Of a DNA stretch of 64,000 nucleotides, positions 52,586-61,737 are shown piece after piece. The notes under the pieces were generated by a model. That model ran no database searches, was not told the origin of the DNA, and worked only from the letters and a program-made list of their open reading frames with translations. The DNA lies in NCBI GenBank assembly GCA_039679385.1, contig JBDKVB010000050.1:1-64000 (forward strand), read 5' to 3'. The position numbers were made by a program, and so were the translations under genes. This DNA comes from Armatimonadia bacterium. Lineage in GTDB: Bacteria; Armatimonadota; Zipacnadia; Zipacnadales; JABUFB01. The first letter of the stretch is position 1; each line of letters starts with the position of its first letter.

Positions 52586-53512
52586 TCAGCGTGTCCGCAG
52601 GACGTACTGCCAGGCCGAGTAAGCAGCAATCGACGCGTCTCCGACCGCCGTGGTGATCTGCCGCAGCGGTGTGTTGCGGATGTCCCCGGCGGCGAAGATG
52701 CCCGGCGCCGAAGTCGCCATGTTACAGTCGGTCACGATGAACCCGTTCTCGAGCGCAACCACGCCGGCAAGCCAGTCAGTCTGCGGCTCGTGACCGATGG
52801 CGACGAAGACACCGTCGAGCGGGATGTCGCGCTCCTCCAGGGTGTTCTTGTTCTGCACCCGCAGACCACTGACCTCGCCGCTGCCCAGGACCTGCGTGGG
52901 AACCGAGTCCCAGACGAATTCCAGGTTCGGGCGAGCGAAGGCGCGCTCCTGCAGAAAGGCCTCGGCACGGAGCTCCTTGCGACGGTGAACCAGGTAGACC
53001 TTCTCGCACAGGTCGGACAGGTAGACGGCCTCGTCGACTGCGGTGTTTCCGCCACCGATCACGGCCACGGTTTTGCCGCGATAGAACATCCCGTCACAGG
53101 TGGCGCAGTATGAGACACCCATCCCGAAGAGCTCACGCTCACCAGGGACCTTGAGATGCCGTGGCGATGCTCCGGTCGCGACGACAAGCGCCGTCGTCAG
53201 GATCGGGCCCTTCGAGGTCGAGAGCAGCCAGCCCTTGTCCTCGCGCTGAGCGCCCTGGGCGACACCGAGAAGGAAATCCACCTCGAGGTTCTGGGCTTGC
53301 TGGTGCACTCGCTCTGCCAGCTCGATACCACTGATGCCCTCGGGAAAGCCCGGGTAGTTTTCGATGTGCGACGCCGTAGCCGTCTGCCCACCTGGAGCAG
53401 CCTTTTCGAGCAGAACCAGGTCGAGGTTGTAGCGCTTCGCATAGATCGCTGCGGTGCAGCCGGCCACACCGCCGCCGACTACCACCAGCTCTTTGGTCAT
53501 GTTCGTGGCCAC
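52586..53512 (-). CDS. trxB: thioredoxin reductase
   Basis: An FAD/NADPH enzyme reducing thioredoxin; 308 residues. FAD site VVVGGGVAGCTAAIYAKR; redox motif SYCATCDGMFYRG (CATC); NADPH site VAVIGGGNTAVDEAVYLSD; FAD-binding end IFAAGDIRNTPLRQITTAVG. The start is the GTG at 53512 with GGAGGG 8 bases upstream, rather than the ATG at 53500. It shares a 200-base divergent region with the next gene. Confidence 0.95.
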   Translation of the reverse strand: MATNMTKELVVVGGGVAGCTAAIYAKRYNLDLVLLEKAAPGGQTATASHIENYPGFPEGISGIELAERVHQQAQNLEVDFLLGVAQGAQREDKGWLLSTSKGPILTTALVVATGASPRHLKVPGERELFGMGVSYCATCDGMFYRGKTVAVIGGGNTAVDEAVYLSDLCEKVYLVHRRKELRAEAFLQERAFARPNLEFVWDSVPTQVLGSGEVSGLRVQNKNTLEERDIPLDGVFVAIGHEPQTDWLAGVVALENGFIVTDCNMATSAPGIFAAGDIRNTPLRQITTAVGDASIAAYSAWQYVLRTR

Positions 53513-53718
53513 GCTGCAGGCCCTCCACGTTCACTCCCGGCCGGCGGTCCACTGCAAGCACGGCCCTCGCACACGATCGACCAGACGGCGATGATGGCGA
53601 CGGGGAGCTACGGTTAGTGTATGATATGGGGGAGTTTAGCACACCGCTTGCCGCGCGGCAACTTGCACGCCGTCCAGAGCGACCTGTGCCCCCGGCACTA
53701 CCTCCAGGGAGTGAGCCC

Positions 53719-54459
53719 ATGCCCCGATTTGTGATCTTGTCCGGCCCGTCGTGCATCGGCAAGAGCCCGCTTACCAAGGCCCTCGCCAGGCTGTACCCCG
53801 GGCTGTGGGAGACACTGCAAGCACCCGTTCTGTACAACTGCCGCGAACCACGACCGGGCGAGCGGGACGGAGTGGACTATCATTTCCGGTCGCGCGAGTT
53901 CCTCGAGAGCCTGCGCGGTCGCGACGGCTACGTAGTGCTGGAGGTGCGAAAGGACATCCAGGCACTGGCCCTGCAAGACCTCCAGGCCGTTCTTGCCTCG
54001 GGCAAGGATGCCTTCTTCGAGGGCAACCCGTACATCGCCTCGGCGCTGATGGAGGCTCCAGAGCTTCGCGAGACACCGATCGTGTCCTGCTTCCTGTCTC
54101 CCCTGTCGCGTGAAGAGCTGGTGATGCTCCAGGAGCGGGCACCTGAGGAGGTATCGCGCATCGTCACAGACGTGATGCGCCGCAAGCTGCTGCGCCGCAC
54201 TCAGCGGCAGAAGGGGATACTCTCGCTGCGAGACCTGGAGGACATCGAGGCGCGTTGTGGGGCCGCCTACAAGGAACTGGCGTATGCCTGGCGCTTCGAG
54301 TGGGTGCTGCCGAACCATGACGGGGAAGACAGCGAGAACTGGGACGCCTTCTACTACCCACTGGGGGATGCACGCCGCTGCCTGGAGGACTTCGTCGCAC
54401 TGATCCGCCAGGAGACGCCGCGACATGGCGAGAAGTGGGAGGGAACCCTCCTTCGCTGA
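53719..54459 (+). CDS. guanylate-kinase-like protein
   Basis: A 246-residue P-loop protein. FVILSGPSCIGKSPLTKAL is a Walker A; CREPRPGERDGVDYHFRSRE and FLESLRGRDGYVVLEV closely match the guanylate-kinase GMP-binding lid. The C-terminal part (after about 170) is longer than Gmk and lacks its usual end. It could be an active nucleotide kinase with altered specificity or a regulatory homologue. GGGAG is 7 bases from the ATG. Its terminator is at 54495. Confidence 0.75.
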   Translation: MPRFVILSGPSCIGKSPLTKALARLYPGLWETLQAPVLYNCREPRPGERDGVDYHFRSREFLESLRGRDGYVVLEVRKDIQALALQDLQAVLASGKDAFFEGNPYIASALMEAPELRETPIVSCFLSPLSREELVMLQERAPEEVSRIVTDVMRRKLLRRTQRQKGILSLRDLEDIEARCGAAYKELAYAWRFEWVLPNHDGEDSENWDAFYYPLGDARRCLEDFVALIRQETPRHGEKWEGTLLR

Positions 54460-54494
54460 GTGCCCGGCGCGGCAACGCCATCCCGGAAACCAAA

Positions 54495-54518
54495 GAGACG
54501 CCCCGCAAGGGGCGTCTC
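54495..54518. terminator. bidirectional hairpin terminator
   Basis: A perfect 10-bp stem (54495-54504 with 54509-54518) on a GCAA loop, with AAA before it and CGCGTTTG after. It lies between convergent genes. Confidence 0.8.
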
Positions 54519-54555
54519 CGCGTTTGCCATGGTAGGTCGCCGGCCAGTGGTCAGC

Positions 54556-55704
54556 CTAGCGCTGCTCTTTGTCCAGGGTCATGCCGCCGACCGTGATATC
54601 GAAGTGCTCGTGGATGCCGGAGACGACGGACACGTAGGTCTCGAAGTCCTCGCCCTGCCGTGACCAGACGGTAGCCCGGTAGGTTCCTGCCGGCAGGTAG
54701 ACTGGCCCCATGCCACTGAGACCGCGGACCTGGAAGTCAGCGCGGAAGCCGTTGCCCTGGAAGAGAATGTGGATGGGCAGGCCACTATGGTTGTCGAAGC
54801 TCAGTCGTCCCGGCTCGGCACCGAAGGTCGTGCGATAGCCGGCCGCGTTGGTCATCCAGGGGTAATCGCGTCGCTCGATAGCGTAGCCCGGCTGCGGAGC
54901 GTAGACGTACGCTCGGTTCTCCGGCTTGCTCCACTCGACGTAGATGTTGAAGAGGCCGCAGAAGGCTCGCGCCGGAACGTAAGCCAGGCCGCCGCGGGTG
55001 ATGACCGGGTCCTTGAGGTCAACGGGGACGTTGTTGACCTTGACGATCTTGCTGCCGGGGACTACGCGCACGGTCTTGTCGTTGCGGTAGACCTCGACGT
55101 AGTCCGACTTCGGCCCCCAGACGAGCCGGCCACCGATGTGGCGCAGCAGGTCGGTGAGGGTTACGTACATGCGGTCGCTGCTGATGAAGGGATGACGCTC
55201 GACGTCTCCCTCCTGACCGTTGAACCAGATGGCCTCCTGCGAGAGCCGGGCACGATACAGCTTCTCGAAGGGCGGCGCCGGTTCGTCGGGCGTGACCTTA
55301 TCAAAGGCGCCCAGGACAGCAGAGCCTCCCTTGTTTGCTACCTGAATCTGCAGGGAGCCGGTGCTGATGAAGAGCCCGCCCTTGCGATGGGCCTCGATAC
55401 GCAGGGCGTGCTCACCATCTTCGAGCTTGGTGGTATCCAGCGCGAAGGTGGGGTTGGCCTCTGTGGACTCGAGCTTGACCTGGTCGTCGACAAAGAACAG
55501 CAGCTTGTCGCAGGCAGGCTTGAGGGGTGCGGGAGACAGGACGAGAGTCCCGCGCACCGCCGGTCCTGCTGCAGTGTCGAGGATGGCGTCGTCGGCTTGG
55601 AGCTGGATCGCCAGCGGCGCGCCGCTGTCCAGAATCCTGGAGTCGGCGAAGCTGGGGACGACCAAAGCAACGGCGCAGAGGCAGAGAATGAGGTGCTTGG
55701 GCAC
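54556..55704 (-). CDS. exported stalk-domain protein
   Basis: A 382-residue exported protein. Signal peptide LILCLCAVALVVPSFADS; N-terminal beta domain (PLAIQLQADDAILDTAAGPA); then a copper-amine-oxidase-N/stalk domain: MYVTLTDLLRHIGGRLVWGP, KTVRVVPGSKIVKVNNVPVD, GGLAYVPARAFCGLFNIYVE. The C-terminal part has YLPAGTYRATVWSRQGEDFE. Such domains bind envelope polymers in Firmicutes and Armatimonadota; no enzyme. The GTG start has GGGAGG 9 bases upstream. Its promoter is at 55764. Confidence 0.85.
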   Translation of the reverse strand: MPKHLILCLCAVALVVPSFADSRILDSGAPLAIQLQADDAILDTAAGPAVRGTLVLSPAPLKPACDKLLFFVDDQVKLESTEANPTFALDTTKLEDGEHALRIEAHRKGGLFISTGSLQIQVANKGGSAVLGAFDKVTPDEPAPPFEKLYRARLSQEAIWFNGQEGDVERHPFISSDRMYVTLTDLLRHIGGRLVWGPKSDYVEVYRNDKTVRVVPGSKIVKVNNVPVDLKDPVITRGGLAYVPARAFCGLFNIYVEWSKPENRAYVYAPQPGYAIERRDYPWMTNAAGYRTTFGAEPGRLSFDNHSGLPIHILFQGNGFRADFQVRGLSGMGPVYLPAGTYRATVWSRQGEDFETYVSVVSGIHEHFDITVGGMTLDKEQR

Positions 55705-55763
55705 GGTTGGGTTCCTCCCGGGCACGGCGCACCGAGGCTCAAGATGCCTTGGGCTTTGTTGTG

Positions 55764-55793
55764 AGTATAGCATACGGCCGAATCGGATGTCAA
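55764..55793 (-). promoter_or_regulatory. promoter of the stalk-domain gene
   Basis: On the minus strand TTGACA (55788-55793) and TATACT (55764-55769) are separated by 18 bases, 60 bases before the GTG start. It begins only 20 bases after the end of the upstream peptidase gene. Confidence 0.75.
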
Positions 55794-55813
55794 AAAAGGT
55801 GCGAAGATCAACT

Positions 55814-56881
55814 CTATCGGAGCTGGTACTTCGATGCCTGAGTCAGCACCTCACAGCCCGACTTCGTGATCACAACGCTGTCCTCGATCCTCACGCCGCC
55901 CCAGCCCTCGAGGTACACCCCCGGCTCGATGGTGATGACCATCCCCGGTTCCAGCACGTCTTCGCTGCGAGGGCTCACTCTGGGCAGCTCGTGCACTTCC
56001 AGCCCGACCCCGTGTCCGAGGCCGTGGCTGAACTCGTTCACGAACCCGCTCCGACTGAGGCTCTCGCGAGCGATTGCGTCCAGCTCGGCCGCTCGCATTC
56101 CAGCCCGTGCAGCCTTCACGGCCGCCTGCTGCGCGTCATACACCGCCTGGTACACTTCGCGCGTCGTCTTGTCCGGCTTGCCGACCACGTAGGTTCGCGT
56201 GATGTCCGAGCAGTACCCGCCGGCCTTCGCGCCGCAGTCGATAGTGACGACCTGGCCACTCTCCAGTACACGGTCGCCCGGGCGCGCATGCGGAAGAGCA
56301 GCGGATGGTCCGAAGGCCAGAATGGTCTCGAAAGCCATGCTCTCTGCGCCGTCGGTGAGGGCCAGGTGCTCCAGCTCCCTGGCCATGTCTCGCTCGACCT
56401 TCCCGGCCTTGAGCTTCCGCGCCACGCGCTCGAGAGCGCCGTCCATGATCTGTGCCGCATGAGCCATCTGGGCGATCTCAGCGCGATCCTTCACGGCCCG
56501 CAGGCGCTCGATGACCTGGCGAGTGGGCACCGGGTCAAGCCCGCCCACCTGGCCGGCCAAAGTCTCGAAGCCCGAGTATACCAGGTGGTTCGCTTCGAAG
56601 GCTACACGCTTGGCCTCGAGCTTCCGCAGGTGCTCGGCGGCGCCGCTCAGGTGTCCCTCGCGATGGTGATAGACCTGCCAGCGCCCGGGAACGGAGGCTG
56701 CCTCGATCTCATAGCGACGATCGGTGCTCAGACCATCGCGGGCACCGATCACCAGCACTCCCTCGCCGCGGAAGCCTGACAGGTAGAACACGTTCGCCGA
56801 CGAGGTGACAACGAAGGCGTCGCAGTTGTTCTCGGCGAGCCACTGGCGCAGCCGCCGTCTCCGGGGCGCGCAAGTCGTCAT
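55814..56881 (-). CDS. Xaa-Pro aminopeptidase-like M24 peptidase
   Basis: A creatinase/aminopeptidase-fold enzyme of 355 residues. The two-metal site is complete: VTIDCGAKAGGYCSDITRTY (two Asp), HGLGHGVGLEVHE (His), VITIEPGVYLEGWGGVRIED (two Glu). N-terminal domain RRLRQWLAENNCDAFVVTSS is of PepP/PepQ type. The ATG at 56881 overlaps the aroQ stop (ATGA), and that pairing is common. It should cleave the bond before Pro in short peptides. Confidence 0.94.
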   Translation of the reverse strand: MTTCAPRRRRLRQWLAENNCDAFVVTSSANVFYLSGFRGEGVLVIGARDGLSTDRRYEIEAASVPGRWQVYHHREGHLSGAAEHLRKLEAKRVAFEANHLVYSGFETLAGQVGGLDPVPTRQVIERLRAVKDRAEIAQMAHAAQIMDGALERVARKLKAGKVERDMARELEHLALTDGAESMAFETILAFGPSAALPHARPGDRVLESGQVVTIDCGAKAGGYCSDITRTYVVGKPDKTTREVYQAVYDAQQAAVKAARAGMRAAELDAIARESLSRSGFVNEFSHGLGHGVGLEVHELPRVSPRSEDVLEPGMVITIEPGVYLEGWGGVRIEDSVVITKSGCEVLTQASKYQLR

Positions 56882-57324
56882 CGAGACCCTCGCTCGACCA
56901 GCGAAACGGCAGCCCGAAGCGCCAGCACGTAACTCATGGACTGGAAGCCCGCGATGACTCCCACGCAAGCCGGAGCAGTGACCGACTTCTCCCGCCACTC
57001 CTCTCGCGCCCAGATGTTGCTCAGGTGTACCTCAATAGTCGGGAGCCTAACGGTCATCAGTGCATCGCGCAGGACGACACTGGTGTGCGTGTAGCCGGCA
57101 GGGTTAAGGATGATGGCGTCCGCCCAGCCATGGGCCTTGTGGATCGCCTCGACCAGCTCACCCTCGAAGTTCGACTGCATGATGCGCAACTCCACGCCAA
57201 GCTCCTCAGCCACTTCGCGCAGCATTGCGTTGATCTCTTCCAGGGTGTGGCTTCCGTAGATCTGCGGCTCACGCATCCCCAGCATATTGAGGTTGGGGCC
57301 GTGTACGACCAACACTCGCGGCAT
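56878..57324 (-). CDS. aroQ: type II 3-dehydroquinate dehydratase
   Basis: Third step of the shikimate pathway, 148 residues, normally a dodecamer. VLVVHGPNLNMLGMREPQIY carries the Asn and catalytic Tyr region; NFEGELVEAIHKAHG and ILNPAGYTHTSVVLRDAL and IEVHLSN (catalytic His) follow. It is translated into the peptidase gene downstream by ATGA overlap. Confidence 0.95.
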   Translation of the reverse strand: MPRVLVVHGPNLNMLGMREPQIYGSHTLEEINAMLREVAEELGVELRIMQSNFEGELVEAIHKAHGWADAIILNPAGYTHTSVVLRDALMTVRLPTIEVHLSNIWAREEWREKSVTAPACVGVIAGFQSMSYVLALRAAVSLVERGSR

Positions 57325-57431
57325 GTGCGCCCTCCCTCCGAATCACGAGAGACCGGGACAGGTGGGCTGCTTGGCTTCGGTCCAGCCTGACCTCGGGCAG
57401 CGGTATTTCGACGCCCTCTCCGCCCATACCT

Positions 57432-59516
57432 TCAGGGGCGAGCGGATTGTTTGCTCCGAGCGGAGTCCTGCAGTTCGTGTGCCTCTTCGGCCGCCCTTTG
57501 GACCTTCTCAAGGCGCTGCGGGTCATACTGCCCGGCCATACCGAGGACTTCCTGGAAGCCCTTCTGCGCGTTCAGGTAGGCGTCTGCGGTCTCGATGGCC
57601 TTCTGAGCCTCCTGCGCAGTTCGCCGGTAGTCGCCATGCTCTGCGGCATCCCGACCAAGGGCCAGCCACGCGAAGACATAGCTCTCATCGATGAAGAACT
57701 CCACCGCCTGCGCGGTACGGACCGGAGTGTCGTACAGGTCGGCGAGACGGCGGTAGGTCGCCAGTGCCTCCTCGTGCTTGCCCTGACGGTCCAGGGTCTC
57801 GGCCAGGGCGGCCAGAGCGATCGTCGAGGTCGGCTGGAGCTCCAGGCAATGGCGATAGGTCTCTTCCGCCGCCTTGAGGTCGTTGGCGTCCAGCTGCAGG
57901 CGACCCAGACTCAGCCAGTGACTGGGCTCGGTGGGTTGAAGCGCAGCGGCATGGCGTCGCAGGTCCAGGGCCCGCTGCAGGCTTTGCGGGTCGCCGGCCT
58001 GCGCATCCCGTTCCTCCAGACGCGACAGCTCTGCCCAGCGGTAGGCATTGAGAGGCAGCACCCGCTCCAGTCGCTGCCGGGCAAGTCCTGTGGCTCCCAT
58101 GCGGGCCAACTCGCGACCTGCGGCGAGGTTGATCTCGGAGGCGAGGCCAATCCCGGCGGCAAGTGTCAGGAGTACGGAGACCACGGCCACGGACCAGGCA
58201 GTCGCAGAGCTCACCGGGGCCTCCTGCTCAGCCGGTGAGTCGGCGGCGGACTCGGTCATGGCAAGCCCGAGCACTCCCCAGAACCCCACCTGGAAGGCGG
58301 CAAGATAGAAGGTGTAGTCAACCAGGTTGTGCACCCAGAAGCCTACGGCGGCCCCCACCGCAGCGCCAACGAGAAGCCGGGGAGCCAACTCGCACCGTCC
58401 AGCGCGTCGACCTAGGATCCACAGCGTGGCAGCAATACCGCCCAGGAACAGGGCCGTCGCCGGGATGCCGTTCTCGGAGGCCAACTGCAGCGGCGTCTGG
58501 TGTGCCTGACGGGTGTAGCCTGCCAGCGCATAGGCCGGCAGCGCCCGGGAGAAGGTACCGGGGCCGAAGCCCAGGAGAGGACGTGCGGCGACCATGTGTA
58601 GCGCAGCCTTCCAGGTCCACACACGGAAAGAACTGGAGGACTGCTGAGACGAGAAAGCCGTAACGAGGCGGTTGTGGATTGGTGGGAAGAACAGAGCCGC
58701 AAGGATCGCCGCCAGGACGACGCCGAGACTGGCCCAGCGAAGCAGGCGTCCCATGCGAGTGTCTCGACCGGCGCCCAGGAGCGCAAACAGCAGAACGCCG
58801 ACCAGCGCCGCCAGGAGACCGCCCTTTGAGCCGGTGACCAGCAGTCCGAGGCCGAGAATCAGCGTGGCCGAAGCGAAGATGATCTCCGGGTACCGCGGAG
58901 CAGGCTCAGGCTCGGGCTCAGGTTGACGCTTGCGCTTGCCCGGGCTCGCAGCCGGTGGCGCCGGGGTTCGTGACCGTGTCTGTGCACCCAGAACCAGGGC
59001 AATCGGAACCGGCAAGAGGAGAGCGAGGTAGCCGCCGAGGCAGTTCGGGTTGTAGAAGGAGCCGAAGGCGCGCCAGCTCGTCTGACCGGCGAGATGCGCC
59101 TGGGCCAGGTACTCACGCAGTCCCCACAGGCCGGCGGCAGCGGCCCCGGCCACCAGGCAGTACCACCCCAGACGACGCCAGAAGTCCTCAGCAAGAGCCT
59201 GACGGGCCAGCGCGAACACCAGCAGACCGGACAGCATCAAGGCCAGTGCCAGCAGGGACTCGTACAGGGATACAGAACGCCAACAGGCCGCCACGCAGAG
59301 CAGCAGACCTGCCCAGAGAAGGTAGTCGGCCGGGTTCTGCAGCAGGTGCAGCCGCCGACGAGCCACTACAACCCAGAGGAACACGGACACGGAGACCGTC
59401 AGCAGGAGGGCCAGGGTCTCCCAGGGCTGCAACCGTCCAAGGGCAACCGGGGCAAGCGCCATCAGCGCCAGGAGAAGAACCCGGGAGAGCGTCATGGCTA
59501 CCTGTGAGGAGCGCAT
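57432..59516 (-). CDS. O-antigen ligase/polymerase-like membrane protein with TPR tail
   Basis: About 694 residues. The first 450 form some 12 membrane segments; the Wzy/WaaL core is visible in GSFYNPNCLGGYLALLLPVP and in the loop LLGFGPGTFSRALPAYALAG with ENGIPATALFLGG. Residues about 520-680 are TPR helices (LWLSLGRLQLDANDLKAAEE-type). It polymerises or ligates a lipid-linked glycan, the last step of the locus. The ATG at 59516 has GGAGGAG 13 bases upstream and begins 10 bases after the GT2 stop. Confidence 0.85.
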   Translation of the reverse strand: MRSSQVAMTLSRVLLLALMALAPVALGRLQPWETLALLLTVSVSVFLWVVVARRRLHLLQNPADYLLWAGLLLCVAACWRSVSLYESLLALALMLSGLLVFALARQALAEDFWRRLGWYCLVAGAAAAGLWGLREYLAQAHLAGQTSWRAFGSFYNPNCLGGYLALLLPVPIALVLGAQTRSRTPAPPAASPGKRKRQPEPEPEPAPRYPEIIFASATLILGLGLLVTGSKGGLLAALVGVLLFALLGAGRDTRMGRLLRWASLGVVLAAILAALFFPPIHNRLVTAFSSQQSSSSFRVWTWKAALHMVAARPLLGFGPGTFSRALPAYALAGYTRQAHQTPLQLASENGIPATALFLGGIAATLWILGRRAGRCELAPRLLVGAAVGAAVGFWVHNLVDYTFYLAAFQVGFWGVLGLAMTESAADSPAEQEAPVSSATAWSVAVVSVLLTLAAGIGLASEINLAAGRELARMGATGLARQRLERVLPLNAYRWAELSRLEERDAQAGDPQSLQRALDLRRHAAALQPTEPSHWLSLGRLQLDANDLKAAEETYRHCLELQPTSTIALAALAETLDRQGKHEEALATYRRLADLYDTPVRTAQAVEFFIDESYVFAWLALGRDAAEHGDYRRTAQEAQKAIETADAYLNAQKGFQEVLGMAGQYDPQRLEKVQRAAEEAHELQDSARSKQSARP

Positions 59517-59526
59517 GGCTTGCTCG

Positions 59527-60423
59527 TCACTCCTCCGCGGGCGGCGGCGTCCCGCCCAAGAGTCGGAGGCGAAGCACTCCCAGACCATGCTGCAAGGTCA
59601 GCACGCCCGCGCGAGCCCAGACGCCGAGCCAGACAAGAGCGCCGCTCACGGGACCGCGTGCCAGGTGCTTGCGGTAGAGCCGGTACATGCTTCGGTGGGT
59701 GCGCGCGATCGTGCGGAGGACCGCCTGATCGGTGCTGCGTCCGACGAAGTGGGTGATCACGGGTGTCGGGGTGTACAAGACGTCCCAGCCGGTTTTGTGC
59801 ATCCGCCAGCAGTAGTCCACATCCTCCGAGCCCCAGTAGAAGCTGGTGTCGAGGGTTCCGACCTGTTCCAGGGCTTCGCGTCGGATCATCATGCAGGCGC
59901 CCGAGACCCAGTCGACCGGCCGGACCTCGTCGTGTGCCCAGTCCTCCATCAGATAGCAGCTACTGGCTCGTGCCCGAGGAAACAGCGCGCCGAGCCAGGT
60001 ATTGCGAAACAAGGCTGCGGAGATCGTGGGGAAGCACCGGCAGCTATACTGCAGCCGACCGTCGCCGTATACGAGCTTCGGTCCAATCACTCCGGCAGTG
60101 GAATGGGCGTCAGCGAAGGCCACCAGCTCGGCCAGGGCTCCCGGCGGCACAAGCGTATCCGGGTTCAGGAGCAGGACATAGCGACCATGAGCGGAGGCCA
60201 TCCCCTGCACGTTGGCCGCGGCGAACCCCGCGTTGGTGTCGTTGCGGACAATCAGGACCTCGGGATACCGCTCACCGACCATGTCGAGCGACCCATCAGT
60301 GGAGGCGTTGTCGACCACGATGATCTCGTGCGCGAGGCCACCCACTCCGGCGCGCAGAGAGTCCAGACACCGCGAGAGGTCCTCTCTGACGTTCCAACTG
60401 ACGATGCAGACTGTGAGGTCCAT
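59527..60423 (-). CDS. GT2 glycosyltransferase (A)
   Basis: An inverting GT-A enzyme of 298 residues: LTVCIVSWNVREDLSRCLDS, IIVVDNASTDGSLDMV, LLLNPDTLVPPGA and WGSEDVDYCWRMHKTGW. C-terminal hydrophobic-basic helices suggest membrane association. This rhamnosyl-transferase-like pattern is common in surface-glycan loci. The ATG at 60423 is the start of the conserved domain. Confidence 0.92.
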   Translation of the reverse strand: MDLTVCIVSWNVREDLSRCLDSLRAGVGGLAHEIIVVDNASTDGSLDMVGERYPEVLIVRNDTNAGFAAANVQGMASAHGRYVLLLNPDTLVPPGALAELVAFADAHSTAGVIGPKLVYGDGRLQYSCRCFPTISAALFRNTWLGALFPRARASSCYLMEDWAHDEVRPVDWVSGACMMIRREALEQVGTLDTSFYWGSEDVDYCWRMHKTGWDVLYTPTPVITHFVGRSTDQAVLRTIARTHRSMYRLYRKHLARGPVSGALVWLGVWARAGVLTLQHGLGVLRLRLLGGTPPPAEE

Positions 60424-60576
60424 GAAGAGAGTAGGTGCCGCCAATCAGCCAGTCTCGGTCACTGCAGCGTCAGCAATCCCGGCAGGATAGCGCTGCCCTG
60501 AGACCGGTGCGTGAGGGACAGGCCGTCGTCTGCCTTCCCCATCGGAGACCCCAAGAGCAATCCCGCCCGTGGCGGC

Positions 60577-60759
60577 TCAGGACTTCTCCGGCGTCTCGGT
60601 GTTCAGCTTCTCGGCCTCGTCGATCAGCATGATGGGGATGTCGTCACGGATCGGGTAGGCCAGCGCGCAGGCTCGGCAGATCAGCTTCTCCCCCGTGTAC
60701 TCAAGGTCGCCTTTGCACTTGGGGCAAGCCAGGATTGCCAGAAGCTTTGGATCAAGCAT
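60577..60759 (-). CDS. Trm112-like (YcaR/UPF0434) zinc protein
   Basis: A 60-residue protein: [40 protein letters not shown], with two CxxC pairs for a zinc. Trm112 homologues activate methyltransferases; bacterial ones are less known. It lies between two glycosyltransferase genes, an unexpected but typical place for this small family next to kdsB or lpxK-like genes. Confidence 0.93.
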   Translation of the reverse strand: MLDPKLLAILACPKCKGDLEYTGEKLICRACALAYPIRDDIPIMLIDEAEKLNTETPEKS

Positions 60760-60792
60760 GCTCGGACTCCTCCAATTCCGTCGCCGGGCGCC

Positions 60793-61674
60793 TCAGGAGC
60801 GAAGCGAAGCCATCAGGCGGCGCACTCCGTAGGCGATTCGCAGAAGTGTCGTGGCGCCCACATAGGAAAGCCACGGGACCTTGCCCCGGTAGTGTTTGCG
60901 GTAGAAGCGCAGGAAGCTGCGGCCCGACTCCGCCACCATCTCACGACGGACCTGACGGGTCGCTGCCCCGTGGTGATGCACGAAGGTTGTGACCGGCGTG
61001 TACCAGATCGGCCATCCGGCCTCCCACAGCCGAAGGCACAGATCGACGTCGTTGAAAAACATCGGGAAGGCCTCGTCAAACAGGCCGACTTGCTCCAGCG
61101 CCTCGGTGCGAAGCAGCAGCGCTGAAGCCATCGGCTGCTCCACTGCACGCTCCTCGGCGTAGTCCCACCAGGTCATCCGGTACTTGCCGAAGCGCTTCGA
61201 CTGCGGCCACAGACGGCTTAGTCCCAGGACCTCGTATAACACGACCTCGGGATCCGGGAAGCTGCGGCAACTGGTCTGCAAGCGGCCGTCCGGGTAGACC
61301 AGCCGAGGCGCTACCCCGCCGGCGGTAGGATGCCTGTGCATCCATTCCACCAGCGCCACCAGCCCCTCGGGCGGCACCCGGATATCACTGTTGAGCAGCA
61401 GCTTCAGCGGCGCCGTTGCCGCCTCAAGCGCCTGGTTGTTACCCGCTGCGTAGAAGCGGTTCTCCTTGTTCGCCTGCAACTGGACCTGCGGGAACTGCTC
61501 GCGCACCATCTCCGCGCTTCCGTCGGCGGAGGCGTTGTCGATGACAAGTACCTGCAGCGCAAGATCGCCCTGCGCAGCGAAGATGCTGGTCAAGGCCTCG
61601 CGCAGGAGCTCCCGCGTGTTCCAGGTGACGATGCAGATCGATAGATCCGGTTCGGCAGTGGCGCTCAGGCTCAG
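60793..61674 (-). CDS. GT2 glycosyltransferase (B), probable CTG start
   Basis: The first in-frame ATG/GTG/TTG is a TTG at 61593 and would delete the first conserved strand. Upstream, in the same frame, the codons read EPDLSICIVTWNTRELLREA, just like the starts of its two neighbours. The only start-like codons there are CTG at 61674 and 61668, and GAGAGG is 5 bases before 61674; an in-frame stop (TGA) lies at 61684-61686. The 293-residue enzyme has VLVIDNASADGSAEMVREQF, LLLNSDIRVPPEG, and FFNDVDLCLRLWEAGW. Likely transfers a sugar in the same glycan. Confidence 0.85.
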   Translation of the reverse strand: MSLSATAEPDLSICIVTWNTRELLREALTSIFAAQGDLALQVLVIDNASADGSAEMVREQFPQVQLQANKENRFYAAGNNQALEAATAPLKLLLNSDIRVPPEGLVALVEWMHRHPTAGGVAPRLVYPDGRLQTSCRSFPDPEVVLYEVLGLSRLWPQSKRFGKYRMTWWDYAEERAVEQPMASALLLRTEALEQVGLFDEAFPMFFNDVDLCLRLWEAGWPIWYTPVTTFVHHHGAATRQVRREMVAESGRSFLRFYRKHYRGKVPWLSYVGATTLLRIAYGVRRLMASLRS

Positions 61675-61737
61675 CGCACCCTCTCAAGGCCCTGGGAAGA
61701 CGTGTGAATCGCTCTACGTTGTGCGGACGCCACGACC

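Noticed and set aside
53611-53630. Promoter TATGAT between trxB and the Gmk-like gene
   Set aside because: No acceptable -35 at 16-18 bases and no proper extended -10.
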